Source: Solen grandis
Taxonomy: Eukaryota; Mollusca; Bivalvia; Adapedonta; Solenidae
Assembly (NCBI GenBank): GCA_021229015.1
Contig: CM037777.1
Coordinates: 64,456,592-64,520,591, forward strand
Direction of reading: 5' to 3'
DNA length: 64,000 nucleotides
In this document: one piece after another, positions 11,610-23,929 of the stretch
Layout of the letters: the number at the start of each line of letters is the position of its first letter
How positions within the stretch are numbered: the stretch's first letter is position 1
Notes under the pieces: generated by a model
What the model was told of the DNA's origin: nothing
Database searches by the model: none
The model's input: only the letters and a program-made list of their open reading frames with translations
Translations under genes and position numbers: made by a program

Positions 11610-12297
11610 TTCATTAGCTTTGACCGTCTTTGAAATCAGCACCTGCATATAGGCGTACATGAACATCCAAAATTTCATTGACGTATCACTCTGCCGTCAT
11701 TGTGCTGTTTTCAATGACGCGTTTTCCACTGAGCGATAATTCCCGCCCACACCATGACTGAACCCTCGCCATAAAGATCATGCTCTGCTATACAAATTGG
11801 ATCGAAACGTTCTTTTGGCATTCTCCAAACCCTAGCCTGTGGATAGAACTGGGGTCCAGTTATTCTGGGTCCACGTAACATGATCTTGTGCCAATTACAA
11901 ACGCTCTTGAGCATGTTGTCGTGTCAATGAAAAAACTATAGCATGCAGTCGTGACCTCAATCCAGCTTCATGCAACCGGTTTCTAATAGTTTGTGTATAC
12001 GCACACCGGCAGCCTTCTGCAAGTCGTTACTTTTGTTGCGTCGCTGAACCGGATGTGTCAAGCTTGAAGGACGATAAATCGGTCTTGATCTTGAGTCGTT
12101 GAGCGTTCCCGACCTCAGGCATGCAGATGCAATACATTTCCAGTCATTTGGAGTAGATTCCACATTCTTGAGACAACGTTTTGGGACACCCCAAGTACTT
12201 GCGCAACCTGCCGCTGTGAAAACCCAGCCTCAAGCATTCCAATGTCCATATTCATCTCATTTTCGCTTAGATGACGTCTTACTTGTAGATCTGTCAT
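11610..12297 (-). pseudogene. Tc1-like transposase remnant
   Basis: On the - strand from 12297 a helix-turn-helix segment typical of Tc1 transposases appears (GMLEAGFSQRQVAQVLGVSQ). A second stretch follows (ATGVRI-like AAGVRIHKLL), then the conserved RVWRMPKERFDP and GEGSVMVWAGI region, and then after a frame change ENSTMTAE, stop, YVNEILDVHV. The frame is broken by shifts and stops, the part carrying the first catalytic Asp is degraded, and the match ends before the second catalytic Asp. No terminal inverted repeats were identified. Length is about half of the normal 340-residue enzyme. Confidence 0.85.
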
Positions 12298-12299
12298 AG

Positions 12300-13470
12300 C
12301 TTATGTAAATCCAATTTAAGTTTGACCATAACACTAACAAATTCTTGCTACATGTACAAAAGTCCATGAAGGCAAATGGCCGTAAATAAAAAAAAATCAC
12401 TGGTATGTTTTTCCCAGTGCTTCCATGTCATAGCAGTAACTGCACAACACGTTTATGAGGCCCGAATATCGGGTTATCTTTGGTAACAGTTTGATTTTAT
12501 TTAGTGATAAACGAAATATCTAATGTCAAAAAGTGATCCTTAGCAAACTTGGAGTCGTATATAAAACAATGACAGTTTTGTGTAGCTTATTTATTTCAAA
12601 ACCTTAAACGTAAAGAAACCTTTACAACCATTTTGTTTCAACTCAAGCGTTACATGGCTTGAAAAAAAACAAAAAAAAAAAAAAAAAAAAACGTAATATT
12701 TAGAAAGGTGGCGAAAAATATGAAAACATCCTTACAATCTTAATTGGATCTCAGTTACAATTTTCTACCTTTTACTGTAGTTTTCCTAAACCTCATACAT
12801 GTATAAAAGCCGGATATTTTCTATTTTGATTTTTCGAATCCTTGGGCTCGTTTCAATTAACTTCGAATATGACGAAAAAAAGTGCTACACGATAAATTCA
12901 TAGTTGCAAACTAATATCATCGTGATTTTCTCTTCGGGAAAATTGATGAGTTTGTAGAATGCAATGATATACATTTGTTCATATGAAATCTTATCATTGG
13001 TTAAGCTGAATCAAAATGTGAACATGGGACTTGACCTGTATTTTGTTAAGTATTTGATTGAAACAGTCAAGGAATTATGATATTGCAAGCATGTGCTTGA
13101 AAGCTTGAAAAAAAACTTGGCCATAGAAAACAGTATTTCTACGGTGCAAGTTTGATTGGATATATTGCATGGTATGGGATGTCTTCGATCCATACAACCT
13201 ATTGATGAAGTACCTCTTTTTTCCCCTCCTCTTCAACAATGACAAAAAGAGAAAACAGCAAAAACAAACAAATCAAAAAACAAAACAAACACAAGCAAAA
13301 CACAAATCAAATTAGAACATATTTTTAGTTTATCGTCAAATTTATTCTTTTAAATTCGCACATATTTTACCTTTAAGACATAATTTGATAAAATGATTGG
13401 CCTAAATCAAGATCGGTAACCATGCTCTGATAATTCAATACATCCACGAATTGACCCAGTATTTAATTCA
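12300..13470. other. no gene seen
   Basis: AT-rich, with a poly(A) run near 12661-12690 and a CAAA-rich stretch near 13240-13312 that may be SINE tail debris. Short open frames here show no family resemblance or splice context. Confidence 0.5.
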
Positions 13471-13476
13471 TTTTTA

Positions 13477-14366
13477 GCTCGACTATTCGAAGAATAGTCA
13501 GCGTCTGCGTTGGCGTAACACTCAAGGTTTAGGGTTTGCGTGCAAGTTTTTCTATCTTCTCATATCTCCACAATCACCTGAGGTATTCACTTGAAACATT
13601 ACAAATGTATTTGGGATCATAAGTGTAGCTAATTGTGAACAAGACTCATAACTCTAGCATGGATTATTACTGTATTATTCCCCTTTGTGAACTAAAAACT
13701 TCCTGGTTAAAATTATGCTTGCAAATTTAATCTCCGTAAAACATCAAAGGTATTCACTTGAAACTTCACACACGTCTTCAGGGTCATTATCATACACCAC
13801 TTACCAAGACCCACAACTCTAGCATGGATTTTACCGAACCCCTCTGTGAACTTAGAAATTCCTGGTTAAGTTTATGCGATGCAAATTCAATTTCCACAAA
13901 CACCAAAGGTATACACTTGAAATTTTACAAATGTATTTGGGATCATAATTATAGCTCACTGGTCAAGACCCATAACTCAAGCATGGATTTTTACTGAATT
14001 ATTCCACTTTGTGAACTAATAAATTCCTGGTTAAGATTATGCGTGCAAATTCAATCTCCACAACCACCAAAGGTATTCACTTGAAACTTTACAAATCTAT
14101 TTAGGGTTATAATTGTAACTCACTGACCAAGATCCATAACTCTAGCATGGATGTAAACAGAATTATTCCCCTTTGTGACCATATAAAAATACACCCAAAA
14201 TATTTCAAAGTCATGTTATTGCTTTGATACTTTGTATACTTGTTCAGCAACATAAATGTAATGAGTAGAAAAGAACAGACACTATCATGGATTTTGACAG
14301 ATATATGGCCCTTTAAAGATTCAGCATTACTTTTTTTATACCATAGAGCACTGAGAATAGTCGAGC
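13477..14366. mobile_element. MITE with internal tandem repeats
   Basis: Perfect 12 bp inverted ends, GCTCGACTATTC (13477-13488) and GAATAGTCGAGC (14355-14366), enclose 890 bp. The interior holds about four units of about 160 bp, marked by TTCCTGGTTAA (near 13700, 13859, 14024), TTCACTTGAAAC and ACTCTAGCATGGA. None of the units is coding. Terminal repeats plus an internal minisatellite are a common design of non-autonomous DNA elements in bivalve genomes. Confidence 0.8.
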
Positions 14367-16345
14367 GCGCGCGCTGCCTCCTTGGCAGGTTTTTAATTCA
14401 TTTTATTCACAGACCCGCCAGAATCTGTATATTGCACTCAAATATGAATAACACACTTTTTTTCCCATCACACAATCAATGAAGATTTTGCTGATGTGAC
14501 TTTTTACCTGAACACCGTAGGATTAACAGGGTATTAACACCTTGTTGGTGTTCCCACTTTGCCACACTCAGATATTTCTACAAAACCTACAGGCCGGGCA
14601 AAGTCAAACACACCGCCTGATTACCTATCAAGGTATATGAACGCATAAATGCAAGCTTAATGTAGCATATCCATGAATATCTTTTACACACTTTGAAAAG
14701 CTTACATTTAAATTTCTCTCGTTTTTAGCGAGTGATGAATAATTGAATCTGATCATTTTCATACTGGTTTAGGTGAAATAATAACAATTGGGCATTAAGC
14801 AGATGAAAGAGAAAAAAGTAAGAAGAAATAGAAGAAGAAGGAGTAGAAGACGGTTTTATTTTGTCAATTACGTATCAGTTTCAATTTTTGCACACTATAT
14901 CTCGTGTGTATTTGTCATCGATCTAACCCAAAATCTATAAAGTATTTCTTCCTGAAATAAGAGGTTATAGTAGGCTAGGTGTTAAGGTGTCTGCTTCTCA
15001 CTCCAGATGTCGTGGGTTCAGGCCTTTGCTGAAGCACATTAATCTCATTGCTTCTTAAAACTGGGCATCAGTACTGTTTCTCACCCTGACCCTGGAAATA
15101 TACTAACGTGATTCCGAAATTTCAAACTTTCTTTTCAACGGAAATTAAGTAGGTTTGTATTAACTTAAGTAAGTTTGTACTGAATAAAGTAAAATCTTAT
15201 CCCGATGACTATAAGAAGTGCCACATGAAACAGCATCGTTTGTGATTAGCCGTTCTTTTTTGTTTGAAGCAAGATGACGGAAAAATGTATTGAAATAAGG
15301 GAGTTTGTTTAATTATCAGTTGACTATTTAAGAAACATAGTTGCAAGAACATATTAAAGTTCTACTTGTTGAAGCAAATAGGACAATTATGGGTTGGTTA
15401 ATCAGATGATGCAATATATAGTGAAACATTTTTGTATGTGCTATAAACTTTCACAGTGGCATCTTTTTTACTTAATTTTAGTTGCATGATTTATTAAACA
15501 AGTTATCACAATTAACTATCACATCAAAGGGATTTATAATTATCTCAATCTCAGTAAAATCATATCCTGAATTTTGCTCCTCTATTGTCCGCGATTAGGA
15601 TTTGACAACATCGCATTAAATTTTTAGATTGAATTAAAATTAACGTTTTTATTGGTCGAAAAATTAATAAATAACTACTGTATTAAGGCGGTTTGCTTGC
15701 CTATTTCCCCACGGCATGATGTCATGTAGTGAGACGGAATAAGTCAGCCGGGGGTATTCGACGATGGTCGCTTAAAGTCAGCTATTGAGTTGTCATAAGA
15801 CCTTAAACCATGCTGTTTCACTTATGCTGTACATAAGTATATGTCAATATCATGGTTTATGACACTGAGACAGTTTGATAGCTGACTGTAAGGGTAGTGT
15901 TGCATACGGTTTGGCATACTGAACGCAAACCTGTTGCATTAATCTCCTATACCCATCTATTCACATCATGCATGTAATGGTAGCTGTCAGATACAGAGCC
16001 TACATACACAAGTACACAGTATGAGTTGTATACATACATGTATGCACCACAGCCTGTATTCTCCAGATTGTCCATTAATAACGTCTAGATTGAGCATACC
16101 TGTAGAAAGTAAAACTGTGAATAGTTTAAAAATTAACTGAACAGCACCTGGAAGAACAAAATCAACACATATGATTATGCCTTTTAAGATGTACAAAAGA
16201 AAAAAATGGATATAAACTGGTTACTACTGGCAAACCAGCCTATTTTTGAAACGAAGATACAGGTATATAATGTCTGGGTAGATATTTATTGATGAGGGGG
16301 GTTTTGTCTGCCATGTGACATTGTGTTAATTGGGTTACCGGTATA
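14367..16345. other. no gene seen; SINE head and foldback inside
   Basis: Contains a tRNA-like block at about 14970-15020 (GGCTAGGTGTTAAGG, then GGGTTCAGGCC) that is probably a SINE head, and an inverted repeat at 15776-15887. No exon is supportable. Confidence 0.5.
15776..15887. repeat. imperfect foldback repeat
   Basis: Outer arms AGTCAGCTAT (15776-15785) and ATAGCTGACT (15878-15887) and inner arms TAAACCATG (15804-15812) and CATGGTTTA (15851-15859) are exact inverted copies in nested order. The whole block could fold into a broken hairpin, as in a decayed MITE. Confidence 0.65.
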
Positions 16346-16349
16346 TTTG

Positions 16350-16648
16350 TTTAATAGGTTTTACATATTGCCGACAGTGTATCAGTCATTTGGAAACTTT
16401 GTCTACTCGAGACATATATAGTGCAGCCACACTGCAGTATCATGCCATAGACATGTGGCATGTTACCACGTCCAGTCACATTGTCCGGACCAGGCCAACC
16501 AATCCTTGAACTACCCTCACATGCTGAGCACCAAGCAAGGGAGGAGGTATACCAGTACCATTATTTTGACTTTGGTAAGTCATGGCATGAATTGAACCCA
16601 CAACCTCCTGATTCTGAGGGCAGATGCTCTAACCACTAGGCCATTGCT
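16350..16648 (-). mobile_element. tRNA-derived SINE, family A, - copy
   Basis: It shows the body blocks CACTGCAGTATCATGCC, ACATGTGGCATG and ACCAGTACCATTATTTTGACT in family order. It ends near CTAACCACTAGGCCATTGC, the complement of the tRNA-like A-box region. Diverged but near full-length. Confidence 0.78.
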
Positions 16649-16907
16649 ACTGGTAATGGGGCTTATGTCCAACCTGAAAAATTCGCCTTGAGGATGGTGT
16701 GGGCGTCCTTTAGGAGCTGTCTTATCAGGGCCTCCTGTTTTATTTCACAGCAAAAAAATATTCATTCCTTCATATACACCATTAAAGTTTAGTTAAGTCA
16801 TGTTTATTTGTACATGAATATTCATGAAGTAAAGGGTTGAAATAGTGTTTATTTTTATATTAAAAATAACATTACTTATAACATGTCTGTATATCATCTG
16901 TATTCAG

Positions 16908-17026
16908 GAGATCTATATATTTGTGCCATGGGAGGAGGAAAGGGCAAGCCTCAGACCTTCTGTTACATTACACGGCTTGGGAAAAATGAATTCATATCCT
17001 CAGATGCCATGTCGAAACTTCGACAC
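16908..17026 (+). CDS. oaf: Out at first (OAF)-like protein, one internal exon
   Basis: A 119 bp exon lies between an acceptor (TCTGTATTCAG) and a consensus donor (GTATGT at 17027). It enters in phase 1 and leaves in phase 0. The peptide includes KGKPQTFCYITRLGKNEFIS followed by SDAMSKLRH. This matches the conserved OAF segment in which an aromatic-Cys-(F/Y)-(V/I)-T-x-L block is followed by N-E-x-I-x-(S)-x-A-M-x-K-L-R. OAF proteins are secreted, cysteine-rich and conserved from insects to vertebrates; their molecular role is poorly known. Neither the signal-peptide exon nor the cysteine-rich C-terminal exons were found on either side, so they are either distant, lost, or hidden in gaps or poor sequence. 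Homology is recognised from memory of the family. Confidence 0.7.
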
Positions 17027-18194
17027 GTATGTTATTTCAAAATTTGGATCTTGTTCTATTCAGTGATTTATTACGTTACTTAGAATTATGACACTAAATA
17101 GTGTCTCTTTGTTTTGCAGCATCTTGATTTTTTTCAAGGTATATTTTGATTTGATTCTGTTGATAAAGCTCCCCCCACCAAGATAAAAATGTTATTAACG
17201 TAGTTGCATACCAGCCTATCATCATTATTATTATTATTAGTGAAGGGAAAAGGAAAAGATTTGACTAGTTTATGTAACACTGTCACATTTCACAAAATTA
17301 GGAATTTAAATGGATTGCAATAAATCATTGCAAATTGGTACTAAAAATATAAAATACATTTAATCCTGACATTATCTGTATGCTTATTATTCTTGGAGTT
17401 CTCCCTATCTGTTTCATCTGTTTAATGAAAGAAAATGAAAACAATTGCTTGAAATGTTTTTGTTGAAAAGGGAATTTTATTGCATTCAATCTTTGTGAGT
17501 TGCAGCCTTAAAAAATTCATTCATCATGTACATGTATATGAAAAAGAATACAAAATCACAGTGTTCTTTCTGTAGATGGCATTATAATTATACCATCTTG
17601 TAATTTGTTCAGGTATATTGATGCGGTTACTTCCCCTGGTTATACCTAACGCTTTGTAGGCGACGATTTTATTGGCTTACACAAAGGTCAATCTCAGACG
17701 ACCTTCTACACGATGTAGTCAGATTCAGTTAGCGAAATATGAGCAAATAAACTGAATCTGATTTGAATGAGATTGTAATTATCTCTCTTTATTTTTTTCA
17801 TATCTTTATTTTGCCTTAAGTAAAAATCTATTCAGTACTAATCTAAAATCGGAAATAAATAGGTACATTCACCATTTAGTAAAATTTGTGAAAGAAATCT
17901 AATTGGTTAACTTAATACCTTAAGCACGTTCAAGTCGTACCCAACATGATTTCGTGTGAATCGAGAATCACTTCAATTCAAGTTAGAATATTCAATGCAA
18001 CATCCTTTATTTTCAATTCACAGGTCACAGGTTAATATATCACTTAAGCATCATTATCAGCTGCCTCATTTTTATAGGAGAACATTGTAAAAATAATAAT
18101 AAGCTAAAGATGCCCTTGGGCATGGCAAAGACCTTGGGGCTTGTGATAAAGAATGACAAACATGCACATTTTTAGATGTTTGGAAGTTTGAATG
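17027..18194. other. probable OAF-like intron or flank, nothing coding seen
   Basis: AT-rich. A hairpin is formed by CAGATTCAGTT near 17721 and AACTGAATCTG near 17751. No following OAF exon could be found. Confidence 0.5.
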
Positions 18195-18387
18195 TTGTTG
18201 TTGTTGTTGTTGTTGTATTGGGGTTTACCGTCGCTGCGATAGCATTTCAATCATATAGCGACGTCCAACTGATTACAGGTGGAGGAAGACCCCGAGTACA
18301 CAGAGGTACCCGGGTAGAACCACCGACCTACCGCAAGCCAGCTGGAAGGCTTCTTCACATGAAAAATCCGATGTCCCTACCGGGATA
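18195..18387 (-). mobile_element. tRNA-derived SINE, family B, - copy
   Basis: It begins with a TTG repeat run (the complement of a CAA tail) and GGTTTACCGTCGCTGCGATAG. It continues through GGAGGAAGACCCCGAGTACA and ACCACCGACCTACCGCAAGC, and stops at CTACCGGGAT before the tRNA-like head. Five other copies share this order. Confidence 0.85.
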
Positions 18388-18389
18388 AG

Positions 18390-21150
18390 TTTGAATGTAC
18401 TGCCAATGCTACACCAGTAATCAGAACAGAATATAAACTTTATTTCGACATAAACTATACAGTTTCTAGTCGTAATTAATACAAAACATATACATACAAT
18501 TTTCACGTGAACCACACAACGAACACTCTGCTATAAACATAAAATATTCATACCAAGAAGAGCCAAAATCTGACGCGTTCCTTTCCGACGACAATCAAAG
18601 TAAAATTACATACATAGGAGTTGAACTTACATATATTTACTATATATTACATTGGATCATTGATTCCGAATTATAAAAGTCTCATAAACATATTTTGACA
18701 ATCGTTTGATTACTGATGCATACTGTAATAAGTCAACAAACTTGAAAACACTTGGACGACTATAGACTAATAAGAATAAATGTATTTTTTTCCCGAATAT
18801 TTTCATAAATTGGACAGACAAGCAAAAGGTGGAATTCATCTTCTATATCTGTACCGTGACAAAGATTAAATTATCGCTCAAACAAATATATGAATGCACA
18901 AAGTAAGCAAATTATACCAAAGCGACTGTGTGTGTGACATTACATTGTCCGCAAGGTTTGCCGTCGAAAATGCTAGGCCTGACACACCTTAGAATGCTTG
19001 AAAGTTGATGACGTTTGACGAACTAATTTCAAAGTTTTAGCTGAGACACAAAAACGGAAAGGGAGGGTGAGCAGAATAATAAAGGACAGACTCATTGACA
19101 TTCCGACTGCTTTATGCCATATTCGGTGAAATAAAAATACCAAAGTTATACCGATTTCAAAAACTGTATGATAATGGTAATCGACCTAATCATAAATATA
19201 AGTAGTTTTAAGTTCTAGGGATTATCTGTTAAGACTATAATTAGCTATATACATGTACATCACAATTGTGGTTTGCAATGATGACTTCCTTGCATTGCCC
19301 TGAACAAGGTTCAACCGAACAAATAAACGGACGTACAAATGTTTCCATGGGGACTAAAAGTTCACAAAATAGTTCAGTTAGCAACAATTTTAGATAAATC
19401 CGTTTGTGTTATCGGACCGTTATTTTCCAAAGATTCCAAAAGTGTTAAATTTTCCCTGGAACTGCAACTCATTTTGTGAAATACATGTATACGGTTTTGT
19501 TGCAGTAGGGTTTCCAGGAGAAACGTATATGTCGCAGACGTGTTTCGTCATGTGTGTATGATGAATTCGCACGTATTTGTCACTTTGTGTGACACATTCA
19601 CACACATACATATATATCACACATGGGGTTTAACAGAGCTACATGAAGGTGTACTAGTCAAACATGAAGGGCCCGGATTCAGCTGGACGTCACCAGCCAC
19701 CGAAATCAGCATGTATAGCCACACGATAATCGTTGTAAAACTAGTACATGTATAACCAAGCACGAAAACGAGAATAGAAAATTACTACGAACCCTAACTC
19801 TAACAGGATACAATCGACTTACTGAAAAATGACAGTTACAGGTTTGATGTAAATTAAGGTTAATTGACAGGACAGAAATTGGATTTTTCAAAACAGTCAG
19901 CACAATGATAATGGTTACAAGAGCTAGAAGAACAGTGTTGGTGATAACATGACATGACTCATCCTCGGCCCCAGGCTATTCATATTCACCTGTGATATCA
20001 TATGTGAGTATGAATATCCTGGGTACCGAGGATAGACATGACTAGTTTAGGCAAATATTTATATAAAGTCAATTTATTCTTAGTAGAAACAAATGAAACA
20101 AGAAGAAATTAGTCATACCATGCACCGAGACAATCAATAAGAATCACGTCAAACCAGGCGATTCTGGAGTTGGTTTAAACATATTTATTTCCCAAATATA
20201 GTTTACAAAGAATAACAGCAGTACAGCATATACTTGTAATTAGGAACTGTAATGTGTTTGTACTCAGGAATCGATGTTATGAAAATATTAATACGTGGGG
20301 ACTAAAGGGAAAGCTACTTAAAGTTTATAAAGTTTGTTTCCCCTAACTCCAGTGCTAAAGAATGTAGTACACATACAAATCGAAGAGTGAGAAAGCAGAA
20401 AACGTTTTCATGAATAACAAAATAATTAAATAAAGCATTTCCAATACTAAAATGTATAAATGAATTAATTTCTTAATATAAAATTGAATGAATATGGATG
20501 GACGTGTATTTAACAAAAATAATAAAAATCACGTAGATATTTTAGGCTTTCGAAGGGAGGGAACAATTATGCGCGAAAAAAATAATCAAGGAAAGATGAT
20601 GTCAATGAAACGTTGTATGTATCAAGGGTTGAATTACTTGTATAAAGTTCTCATGTAATTGAATAATGACTTTCCGTAATCCAACGTTTTCTTTTAATAC
20701 GAAAACTGTTACTGTTTTATCGCAAGTGACTGTGTAAAAATTACCCGCGCGTGCTTTAAATGAGTTAGCACACATTAATCTTCTCAAAAAGAAAAAGAAA
20801 GTTTCTGTCGGCCGATGAAAAGCAACATCAACATACTTTATTTAATATATACACGTATATTTCTCACAATGTAAGTTAATATCATACATATTAGACTCAA
20901 CCTGACTTGTATACTTTAATCCACATATTAACTTTATATTTGACATACAAAACATCATGTGTATTTTGCTGTTCCCTCCTACCACATACGACCATTTTCA
21001 AAGTTAGCCAGCGATCCCAACCTTGTATTTTTCGAAATTTTCAAATTTACTCCCCCAACCCTAATACTGCGCGCTTACGTTAACTATCTCAAAGTCAGTC
21101 ATGCAATCATAATTGAAGTATATTTCTGCACAGACCATTTATATAACTGC
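18390..21150. other. no gene seen
   Basis: AT-rich sequence, with the inverted-repeat element at 19951-20042. An open frame at 19540-19755 and several others show no family match or splice context. Confidence 0.5.
19951..20042. mobile_element. palindromic MITE, about 92 bp
   Basis: Arms of about 39 bp are inverted copies with few mismatches: the left arm carries ATCCTCGGCCCCAGG and CTATTCATATTCAC, the right arm GTGAGTATGAATAT and CCTGGGTACCGAGGAT. A loop of about 14 bp separates them. Confidence 0.75.
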
Positions 21151-21350
21151 ATATCTTGGTATCATTAAGGAACGCTTGACTGACGCCCTTTGCTGCTAGT
21201 ATAAAGTAAGTGGGATTACGAGGTATTACTCCCATTGCAGCTTGTCTTTGGTCGACCCCTAAACTCAAGGTAAGAGGTTTTTAATTTGTTTTGCTATATT
21301 ATTAATAAGAAAAACTATGTTGATTTTTGAATATAAAGTAAACTTGTAAC
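21150..21350. repeat. segment duplicated at 9130-9330 (copy 2)
   Basis: Same block order as copy 1: CTTGACTGACGCCCTTTGCTGCT, AGTATAAAG, GTGGGATTA, CAGCTTGTCTTTGGTCGACC, then CAAGGTAAGAGG. The TATAAA site precedes the conserved GCAGCTTGTC by a distance roughly suiting a promoter and first exon ending at GTAAGAGG. It could equally be a piece of an unrecognised repeat. Confidence 0.7.
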
Positions 21351-22149
21351 CTCTTTAACATGTGCTTATAATGTTTAATATTTGAAACTATTATCTCCTT
21401 TTACACGGAATGCTGAGTATGAAAACTATAGAAAAAAGTTAAAATGTGTTAAAGGCGTTGAATCTTGGTATGCATGGAATGTGGCACCCTGCTGGATACA
21501 TCACGCGTCTTATATGACTGGACCCAGTAGGAGACTGAAATGGCCTTAGGGTTAGGATGGGATCAGTCACAGATATCAGTAACAATTAGTACCTGCTCTG
21601 TACCTGTTTTAATTAATGCTCAAGGTGGGAAGAGTTGTGGTTATAAACTGTAATAAACCATCGAATGTACTAAATTCTTAGTTTGTGACAAAGATATCAT
21701 TATTGAGCAGCCTTAACTGATTTTAAGTCATTCAAATTAAATTGTCATAAGAAGAATTCAGTAAAATATTGAACGTACAATGATTGTTATATTATGATGC
21801 ATGCCAACAAAGTTGAAAGGTTTATGAAAACAAACAGTCAAACTATGTATTAGTACTGCCTTAACATGATAAATGATAAAAGAAACTTTTCTACTATCAG
21901 CATCTTTTAATTATTCATAGTTAACAGATAAGATATAAATAAGTAATAATGCAAAATGATAAAATTTGCTATGATAATTAATTTCTTCAAGGATGACCAA
22001 ATATGCTATCCATATATTGGCAACGTGCCAATGTTCATCAAGCGTGAAATACAGACTCTATTAGTTGGTTTATTGGGGGTCCCCACTCACTCTCTTACAC
22101 ATCGACTTACATTACATTCACCTCTGTGGTGGGCTCAGAAAGTAGTCCC

Positions 22150-22362
22150 AAATTCGTGCAATCTATAAATAGGGACTGTATCGTCATTCAGACCGTTTTT
22201 TATATTTTGAATCTCACGTGATTCATGGTGGTTATCTCTCAGCACAAGATTCTCTTCGTACCAAGGCACAATGCTATTCAGTCTGTCCACATCTGTGGAT
22301 TGTTCCAGTCTGCGTAATAAGGCAGGAAATAGTTCCCATAATAGAAATAAAAATATATTATT
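22150..22362 (-). CDS. possible orphan exon, unknown protein
   Basis: A - strand frame of about 70 codons ends at a TGA near 22136. It has a composition unlike the surrounding AT-rich noise: balanced charged and polar residues, four Trp or Tyr, and long non-repetitive stretches such as RLEQSTDVDRLNSIVPWYEE and LRDNHHESREIQNIKNG. A pyrimidine-rich TATTTCCTGCCTTATTACGCAG could act as acceptor within it. I do not recognise the family. It could be a terminal exon, a relic of a gene or retrocopy, or chance. No splice partner was found. Confidence 0.3.
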
Positions 22363-22431
22363 TTCCAAACGTTTGATGATGATTAAACATTAATTATTTA
22401 ATGTTTCTCTAATTTAGATCCTTCAAATCCT

Positions 22432-22548
22432 TAGGTCGGTGGTTCTACCCGGATGCCTCCGTACATTCGGGGTCTTCCTCCACCTGTTATTTGCTGGACG
22501 TCGCTATATGACTGAAACACTGTCGAAGCGACGGTAAACTCAAATAGT
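22432..22548 (+). mobile_element. tRNA-derived SINE, family B, + copy, 5' truncated
   Basis: Reads in sense orientation: AGGTCGGTGGTTCTACCCGG, GGGGTCTTCCTCCACCTG, CTGGACGTCGCTATATGACT, then GCGACGGTAAACTCAAAT. The tRNA-like head is missing. Confidence 0.8.
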
Positions 22549-22732
22549 CAAGTCAAATCCTTAAAATACATCCCAAATGACGTTAAATAATTGTTTTCCG
22601 TTTTGACAAGATTCTTGTCTTGAGCCCATTGCAGAGATGGTTTAGTGAGGAACGAACGACAACTCTGCTTGGAAATTGGGTCCCCACTATGAACTCCAAG
22701 CAGGGTGAAAATCTTCTCGTATCTTGGAAGGT

Positions 22733-22755
22733 GGGGGGGGGGGGGGGGGGGGGGG
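22733..22755. repeat. poly-G run
   Basis: Uninterrupted G run of 23 bases. A minor frame with a proline run on the opposite strand is an artefact of it. Confidence 0.9.
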
Positions 22756-23460
22756 TGTGTGGTGTTCAAATAAGGGTATCTTGAATGCCTTTAAAATAAT
22801 ATTAAGTTTTGATGTAACGTATTTTTTTTAGAATGTCACCTTTAAATTTACATAAGTATCAATTATCAGTGTGAAATATTCATAAAACATGTACAATTAT
22901 CGATGGTTTATTGCGAAACTGTTCTAAATGCATATAGAAATAGAAGGAGATGGAACAGTTTCTCGGTTAGACCTCGATATAGAGAAGACATGGAAAATGT
23001 CACACTTTAGTGTATGATATCGTAGAAATAGTGTATAATTCATGTACATATATATAGGGACACCTGTGCATGTATTGTTAGAATAGTATATACAATTGTG
23101 TCGTGAAAGTTGTCAACAGTGTTTAGATAATTATTTCGTAAATATACTGCAATATTTAGGATATCGTATTGTGAAAAAATTGTTATTTTGAAAACTGTTA
23201 CTTTACTTTGTTGTTGTTTTTTTTTTGTATTTGTATCATGAATATGTTTACACCATTTGATGATTTTATCATGGAAATTGTTCAGAGTATTTGCTCACGT
23301 TAAATAACTTTATTATGGAAATTGATGATAGGTTGGTTATTTCTTTGTATTTGTATCATGAAAATAATTACACTATTTGAGTAATTTTATCATGAAAAAC
23401 ATTTACACTATTTGAGTAATTTTGTCGAATAGAAGATAACAACATCGATCTTGTCGTAGG

Positions 23461-23560
23461 NNNNNNNNNNNNNNNNNNNNNNNNNNNNNNNNNNNNNNNN
23501 NNNNNNNNNNNNNNNNNNNNNNNNNNNNNNNNNNNNNNNNNNNNNNNNNNNNNNNNNNNN
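23461..23560. other. assembly gap (100 N)
   Basis: Exactly 100 N, the usual placeholder for a join of unknown size. A frame spanning it is meaningless. Confidence 0.98.
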
Positions 23561-23929
23561 GGATGAGTTGTCCATGTTATGATAAATAAGAGTGCAAAGT
23601 GTCACACAGATCTGATTAACAGTTCCAAAGAAATTAGCTTAAATGTAATGGAAAACCTTGGGTTCGTCGGAGAAACATAGTGCCACAGACAGACAGACTT
23701 TACTGAAGAAATTTGTTGACCGAATCTTCGCTGGGATGTATTATCAGTTATATTGAATGAGTATGCAAAATTGTACAATTTCGAAAAACGGATCCTGAGA
23801 AATAAGCTTAAACACAAGGGTAAACATCAGGTGTGACAGACTGATAGAAGGACAGACCAAAATCGTTTTTCCCCCACAACAAAGTTGACGGGGAATAATG
23901 ATAAAACATAGCAAGCCTCAAGTTGTAAA

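Noticed and set aside
13477..14366. CRISPR-like repeat array
   Set aside because: Units are long, diverged and contiguous, without unique spacers, and the context is eukaryotic; it is a MITE-internal tandem repeat.
19540..19755. Possible exon containing WTSPATEISMY
   Set aside because: Looks mildly protein-like but lacks a match, and no convincing acceptor and donor pair bounds it.
23408..23605. Frame spanning the N gap
   Set aside because: Runs through 100 undefined bases.
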